This document shows, one piece after another, positions 59,901 through 64,000 of a stretch of 64,000 nucleotides of DNA. Numbering within the stretch: the first letter of the stretch is position 1; each line of letters begins with the position of its first letter. A model generated the notes under the pieces. The model was not told the origin of the DNA, ran no database searches, and saw only the letters and a list, made by a program, of their open reading frames with translations. Origin of the DNA: Mugil cephalus (lineage: Eukaryota > Chordata > Actinopteri > Mugiliformes > Mugilidae); assembly GCF_022458985.1 (NCBI RefSeq), contig NC_061772.1:11274001-11338000 (forward strand), in the 5' to 3' direction. The position numbers were made by a program, and so were the translations under genes.

Positions 59901-62851
59901 TACTCCGTTCGCTTCATTTTTCCCCCCACGTTCCCCATCCCTTCTTCCCTTTCCCTCTCCCCTCCCTCTTTCTTTCTTTTTTCCTGGGGTATTTTTTAAA
60001 CAATGTGTCCTTCATGTACGGTTGGTTACGGGGCGTACAGAAGGACATCATTAGCGCTGGTGGTTAAGCTGTAATTTACACCATTACCGAGGTAGGGGCC
60101 ATTTTTATTGCCTAGTAAATTTCAGCTCTGAAATATTTAGACCATATGGCTCAATTTGTGTAATAACCTTAATTTCCAAGCACCCTTCAGCTCCCTTCAG
60201 CGCCGGCTGTTGTTGGCGGATGGTGGTGCGTGTACACGTTTGTATGCGTGTGCACAGTTTGGATTTGGCGCGCGCGCACACACACACAAACACACACGCG
60301 CAAACACGTACGCAGAAACAGAAGACATGGCAGAAATGTTAACACATGCGCTACACATAACCTTTTACGCACTCTCTTCCGCACGCTCTCACGGATTCAT
60401 TCATTCACACACACAAACACACGCACGCACACCTATGTATGCATGGCGGTGTCAGATTAATAGGGTGTCAGCTTCTGTTTGGGTGAGGGAGCGTCAGGCG
60501 TCGGCCAGATGGTTCTCAGGGATGATGACTGTCAGGGGTCCTGCTCTGATCAATGGGATGTATTAATACAGCACACACACACACACACACACTGTTGCAT
60601 ATACACACACAGACACACGCAAACAAAAATGTTCTGCATGCACACAGGCGCACACGACCATATTCAGACATATGCATGCACATAGAGTAACACGTATACA
60701 CACACGTATGCCCACGGTCTCCCTTCACCAGCGGTCCCAGGGGCCACACTGTAACATCTGGAAGAGCCAAGGGAGGGAGGAAAGGACAGCAGAGAACAGA
60801 GAAGGAGGTGGTAGGCAGGAAAATACAAAAAAAAAAAAACTGAGAGCAGGGACAATGAAAAAATGGGAGATGAGTAAATGACTGCATATGGAGTAAGAGA
60901 AGGGAAAGAAGACGGAAAAAAAGGATGGAAGAGGTAAAAGAAGGTGGTAAATCAGATGGAAGAGAGGAGACTGGAAATGTAACATTTAGAATAAGAGGAA
61001 AACAACATAGAAGGCAGACAGACAAGAGGAAATGGACCAGGAAAGTTAAAAGATAGTCAAGGCTGTGAAAAGATGAAAAGAAAGAAAGGATGAAACACAA
61101 AGTAAAGGAGAGGAGTGTATGGTTGAATTATAGTTGTTCAACGAAGCCCTCGGCCAGAACTGACAGAGAGCTACATGAACACCGTTAGCTCAAACATCCA
61201 TTTGTACATAGATAAGAGAGGACGTGGACACAGAGCAGGAGACATCTGATAGATGAGCAGGGAAATAAATAAATAAAAACAAAATAATGAAGGAAAACAG
61301 AAAGCAGAGGACAGGTAAGGTAACCACAGAGCAAGAAAGGCATCCTGACAGGGTTGTGTGAGTGACTAACATGTCTGTCAGGAAGGTGTAAGGCATGGAG
61401 AGTGAATTTGTGTGTGTGTGTGTGTGTGTGCGTGTGAGACTATGTGCGTGCCAGGCGGCGTGTAGGGGTCTAGCGAGGCAGGCCGCCTGCGCTTCGTACC
61501 CTCATTCCGTCCGATTGCCATGACGACCCCATTAATCAGCCAAGCTGGCACAGAGCAGGGTTCCCAGCCCAGCCTGAGATCAATACACACACACACACCA
61601 AATTGACACACACACACACACACATGCACAAACAATGCAGCTGCAAAACTAAGACATATTTAGTGTAAGAAAAAGGGCCGACTGGTGAACACTAAGGAGA
61701 GAGCAAAGTTACTTGATGATGAAGAATCCATACTGTACAAAACATTGAATTAAGCACCACTTTAAGATTTAATGAATGACCACTGTGAGCACGAGGGATG
61801 CACACAGTTAATAGAAACAATTCGCACAATCCTTTACAAGTCTATCCTTTTCACATTGTTTCAAAACTTATTTGCTCATCGTCCTTTTCCTTTGTGTGTT
61901 GCCAAACATTGCAGTGCATGTGGTGAAGGCAACGGTGTGACAAATGACCGCCACCAAAATAAGTCTATGCCATGTCAATGAGCTTCTCTCTCTTTCTCCC
62001 ACACACACACACACACACACACAAACACAGAGTGTTCCATATCAATGAGAAGGTGAAAGGTCTCCATTTACATCTTGTATTAATTATGAGTGACAAGCCA
62101 AAGGTCACAGAGGGAGAAGAGGCCACACGTATGGACAGAATATAGATCTATACTTCCAAAGCTTCTCCCTCTTTAGCTCTCCACCTTCCTTCCCCTATCT
62201 ATCACTCTGTCTCAGCGCCCTCTTCTCCATCCACTTGTCTCTTCCCCCCCTTCCACTTCTCATCTCACTAATTCCAGCTCGTCTTTCTTTTCTTTTTTAC
62301 CTTTTCTAGCAACTCCATTGCCAGTTTTCACTTTATTTTTTTAATCTAAACCTATATTTATCAACCTTTGAACACACTACACATGCCAGAACATACAGAT
62401 CACTACAACGTATTGTTTAATTACTAAGTGACTTATTCCTCTTATCCTGTCTTGTTTTTTATTTATTATTTAATTCAATTTTTTTTTCAAAAGAAAGAAA
62501 GAGAAAGAGAGAAAAACTAATTCTAATTTTCAAGACTGAGTCTGAGGTACTGTTGCAGACACACATACTTGTGTGTGGTGGCATGCGGAGAGGAGGCCAG
62601 CTACTGTTGGCCAATATCTCATTGCAGCTTTGGGTGAACTTAGCCTGCTTACTGTGCTGCCAACTCATATTGAGACTAGATGACAGCTGTTAACGGTAAC
62701 ATACAGTGTGTGAATGTGAAGTGCGTGTGTGTGTGTGTGGTTTTAGGAAACTTATATTGTAGTCATTCTCCCTGTTGAAGCATCAGACATAGCACAGAAT
62801 TGTGGGAAGGGCCCTGGAGAGTAGCAGGCCTTGGGCTCAGTGAGTGAGTGT

Positions 62852-62900
<49 letters not shown>

Positions 62901-63687
62901 TTCAGACCCCTCACTGGTAAACAGATGGCACCAGCACCACAGGTAGACTCTAAATTTCTTCACAAGCATTGTGAAAGACAATAGACACACATAGACGCGC
63001 ATACACACAATAAAATGTAAATACAATACACTTTTATTTATTTCTCTAATGTTTTTAGCTTTGTCTGTGTAAAAGTGTGTTTCCATATGTGTCAATAACG
63101 TTATGGAGTTATCAGTACAGGGAAAATGCTCTGGTGATACAACATGCAGCAGTGGAATACTAACAGTGATTAGAGATGAGACTATGCTTCAAGTTAAATA
63201 AAGCTCTGGGTGTTCATTCTGTGTGCGTGTGAGAGAGAGAGCATTTACCTCTACAGTGAGAGCTGTAACAGTGGTTGAGTTGAGTGTTGGGTCCTGTTGC
63301 TGCTTCTTGTAAATCAGCCTATAATGGGAAATGAGACCATTGGGTTGTCTCGGTTCACTCCATTTCAGGTGGGCTGAGTAGGCCCCTGTCATAGAACACA
63401 GCATGATTCAGTGATTCAATGTGAAAACATTTTAAATATACCAGATTCCATGAGACTGTGTGAACTTACCTGAGGGTGTTACAATGGGAGCGGACATGTC
63501 TTGAGGTTTGGCCTCTAAGGTCTGAGCTAAAGTCCACTGACTCAGAACTGAGCCTTTTGAGTTGTGAGCCCGAACCCTGTACTGGAAGTGACTGAAAGGT
63601 CTCAGGTCAGGGCTGGCATCAAAAAATTCAAGCGGCCCACTGGACCAGATGAAAACCAGCAGCTCCTCCTCGGTTCCCAGGGGACGC
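40873..63687 (-). CDS. ush2a: Usherin, C-terminal 1,337 residues (gene incomplete at right edge)
   Basis: Usherin is the giant single-pass adhesion protein of the photoreceptor periciliary membrane and hair-cell ankle links; mutations cause Usher syndrome type 2A. Twenty-three minus-strand exons are present: 63687–63470, 63385–63249, 53560–53479, 53375–53230, 53139–52801, 52566–52205, 52081–51712, 51403–51122, 51017–50848, 49699–49369, 45062–44856, 44766–44674, 44533–44388, 44306–44188, 44013–43915, 43827–43651, 43497–43414, 43304–43163, 42952–42865, 42448–42383, 42317–42249, 41573–41376 and 40962–40873. They total 4,015 nt with every phase matching. The product has about 12 fibronectin type III domains (the first is cut), one transmembrane helix and a roughly 169-residue cytoplasmic tail ending TDTHL, the PDZ ligand that binds harmonin and whirlin. 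The human protein has about 5,200 residues, so roughly three quarters lies right of the window. The 3'-to-3' arrangement with kctd3 matches human 1q41. Confidence 0.97.
42661..42680 (+). repeat. A20 homopolymer
   Basis: Twenty A bases in the ush2a intron between the juxtamembrane exon and the exon at 42383–42448. Confidence 0.95.
43414..45062 (-). CDS. ush2a: Usherin exons encoding the last three FN3 repeats
   Basis: Seven exons. The first (45062–44856) begins VWAVNSAGRCESPWV and opens the third-last FN3 domain (VVAIHPPARPNGIVSLYRVL). The penultimate FN3 (VQVEWDEPLAPNGVIE) has a long cysteine-containing insertion (CELHLRSPCPQPP, then LPCVEEPMEICFF). Its reading frame depends on a run of seven G on the plus strand (44266–44272), which keeps the exon in frame. 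The last FN3 lacks the usual PNG turn (VIWLDWTGTFSLNGYLKEY). The final exon (43497–43414) leads to the membrane-proximal linker. Confidence 0.94.
45063..49368 (-). other. ush2a: ush2a intron, 4.3 kb, with candidate regulatory blocks
   Basis: No FN3 exon is present. The splice phases on both sides (phase 0) join directly as …VYQYQ to VWAVNS. It contains two X-box-like motifs (47681–47714) and a repeat-poor block at 48360–48790 rich in homeodomain-type TAATTA/CAATTA cores. Confidence 0.75.
47681..47714 (+). promoter_or_regulatory. Tandem RFX X-box-like motifs
   Basis: GCTGCCATGGCAGC (47681–47694) and GCCGCCATGGCAAC (47701–47714) each match about 12 of 14 positions of the palindromic X-box GTTGCCATGGCAAC. 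The two centres are 20 bp apart. RFX factors bind X-boxes upstream of or within cilium genes; binding here is inferred from motif match only. Confidence 0.5.
49369..53560 (-). CDS. ush2a: Usherin exons encoding central FN3 repeats
   Basis: Eight exons covering about seven FN3 domains. Each repeat shows the W-x-P…PNG turn (LSWDQPRAPNGVIT, LSWDPPSQPNGPIG, VSWSPPLEPNGVLQ, ISWSRPPTQNGEVT, ISWRPPEHPNGIIT, VEWRIPARPNGDIV, LTWSPPAKPNGRIL), a tyrosine-corner L-x-P…Y motif (LRPWTEYEFSV, LQPHTSYQLALSA) and an E-A-P-P-A linker. Four repeats carry the paired-cysteine motif ACTxxGC. Exon boundaries fall in the middle of domains, as usual for this gene. One exon carries a charged insertion (TEEEGRGRSKEEDMERGK) within its FN3 domain. 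Confidence 0.95.
56866..56953 (+). repeat. Interrupted (CA)n microsatellite
   Basis: A CA dinucleotide array with a few interruptions (AGACAC, CAACAA), in the large ush2a intron. Confidence 0.95.
62857..62899 (+). repeat. (TG)n microsatellite
   Basis: A pure TG tract near the 3' splice region upstream of the exon at 63249–63385, inside the large ush2a intron. Confidence 0.95.
63249..63687 (-). CDS. ush2a: Usherin exons: end of one FN3 domain and start of the next
   Basis: Two exons (63687–63470 and 63385–63249). The first starts with one base completing a codon from an exon outside the window and encodes the C-terminal half of an FN3 domain (FSHFQYRVRAHNSKG, SQWTLAQTLEAKP). The second encodes the first half of the next domain with the family's W-x-x-P…PNG signature (LKWSEPRQPNGLISHYRL). 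It ends in phase 0 and joins, across a 9.7-kb intron, the exon at 53560–53479. Confidence 0.93.
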
Positions 63688-64000
63688 CTATGGTAAAATG
63701 AATTCTTGGATTAGATTTTCTGAAAACCCAAACTATAAACATGTATATTTTATGTAAATATCCTATATGTCCAGATACCTCAAATTAACACAGCAGAAGG
63801 AATTTATTGTGAATGATTTGGAAATTTTAATACCAAAGTAATCAAAGCACACTTTTTGTGCAATTCTGGTGTAATGTATGTATGTGAATTATATTGGAGA
63901 ACATGTTATCCTTAACTGTTTTTGAAATCAGGTAGTTTGTGTGGATTTGTAATAAAAAAGTAACATCACGTCTAAAACATTGTGTGTAAGTCACTGGCTG
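63688..64000 (-). other. ush2a: ush2a intron, cut by the right edge
   Basis: AT-rich sequence beyond the last ush2a exon in the window. The preceding coding exon is not within the window. Confidence 0.7.

Larger units (their letters stand above)
53561..63248 (-). other. ush2a: ush2a intron, 9.7 kb, rich in simple repeats
   Basis: No coding exon is supported. It carries long purine-rich tracts (about 54720–55090, 58200–58460, 60770–61110, plus strand) and pyrimidine-rich tracts (about 58620–58750, 59785–59990, 62160–62300). It also has several CA/TG arrays (55305–55355, 56866–56953, 61984–62022, 62857–62899). Between them are short unique blocks that look like conserved non-coding elements (about 56670–56770, 57000–57140, 60000–60210, 61440–61580). 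Confidence 0.7.

Noticed and set aside
60516..61100. 194-codon minus-strand reading frame
   Set aside because: It is the translation of a purine-rich tract (Leu/Ser/Phe-rich product) with no family features, inside a ush2a intron.

Overview
The window is nuclear DNA from a ray-finned fish, most likely a teleost. Every gene is split by GT–AG introns and encodes a recognisable vertebrate protein. Introns are mostly short. Simple repeats are dense: (CA)n, (AGAT)n and purine or pyrimidine tracts. Nothing bacterial, viral or CRISPR-like is present.

Five genes were found by following exons with matching splice phases. From left to right they are: (1) the first coding exon of a frizzled-3 gene on the minus strand (6856–7089), whose remaining exons lie beyond the left edge; (2) krtcap3, minus strand, six coding exons (11174–14344); (3) nrbp1, minus strand, 17 coding exons (16671–25513) encoding a pseudokinase; (4) kctd3, plus strand, 19 coding exons (27348–35361), 867 codons; (5) the 3' part of ush2a, minus strand, 23 exons (40873–63687). 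The ush2a part gives 1,337 residues: about 12 fibronectin type III domains, the transmembrane helix and a cytoplasmic tail ending in a class I PDZ-binding motif (DTHL). All splice phases join without a frame break, and the summed coding lengths of nrbp1, kctd3 and krtcap3 are multiples of three.

Layout: fzd3, krtcap3 and nrbp1 run in tandem leftward. nrbp1 and kctd3 are head to head around a shared upstream region of about 1.3 kb (26.07–27.35 kb). kctd3 and ush2a converge, with their 3' ends separated by a region holding a 90-bp (TG)n tract and a MITE-like inverted-repeat element. In human, krtcap3–nrbp1 (2p23), kctd3–ush2a (1q41) and FZD3 (8p21) lie on three chromosomes, so this window joins three mammalian linkage blocks.

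The genes do not form one pathway. fzd3 is a Wnt/planar-polarity receptor, krtcap3 a four-helix membrane protein, nrbp1 a pseudokinase adaptor, kctd3 a BTB/beta-propeller protein that binds HCN channels in mammals, and usherin a giant adhesion protein of the photoreceptor periciliary membrane and hair-cell ankle links. I found no novel gene system. The items most worth checking are non-coding: a pair of RFX X-box-like motifs in a ush2a intron, several repeat-free candidate regulatory blocks in the two large ush2a introns, a strictly 29-bp-periodic array of CRE-like octamers in an nrbp1 intron, and two near-identical-geometry perfect hairpins near krtcap3.
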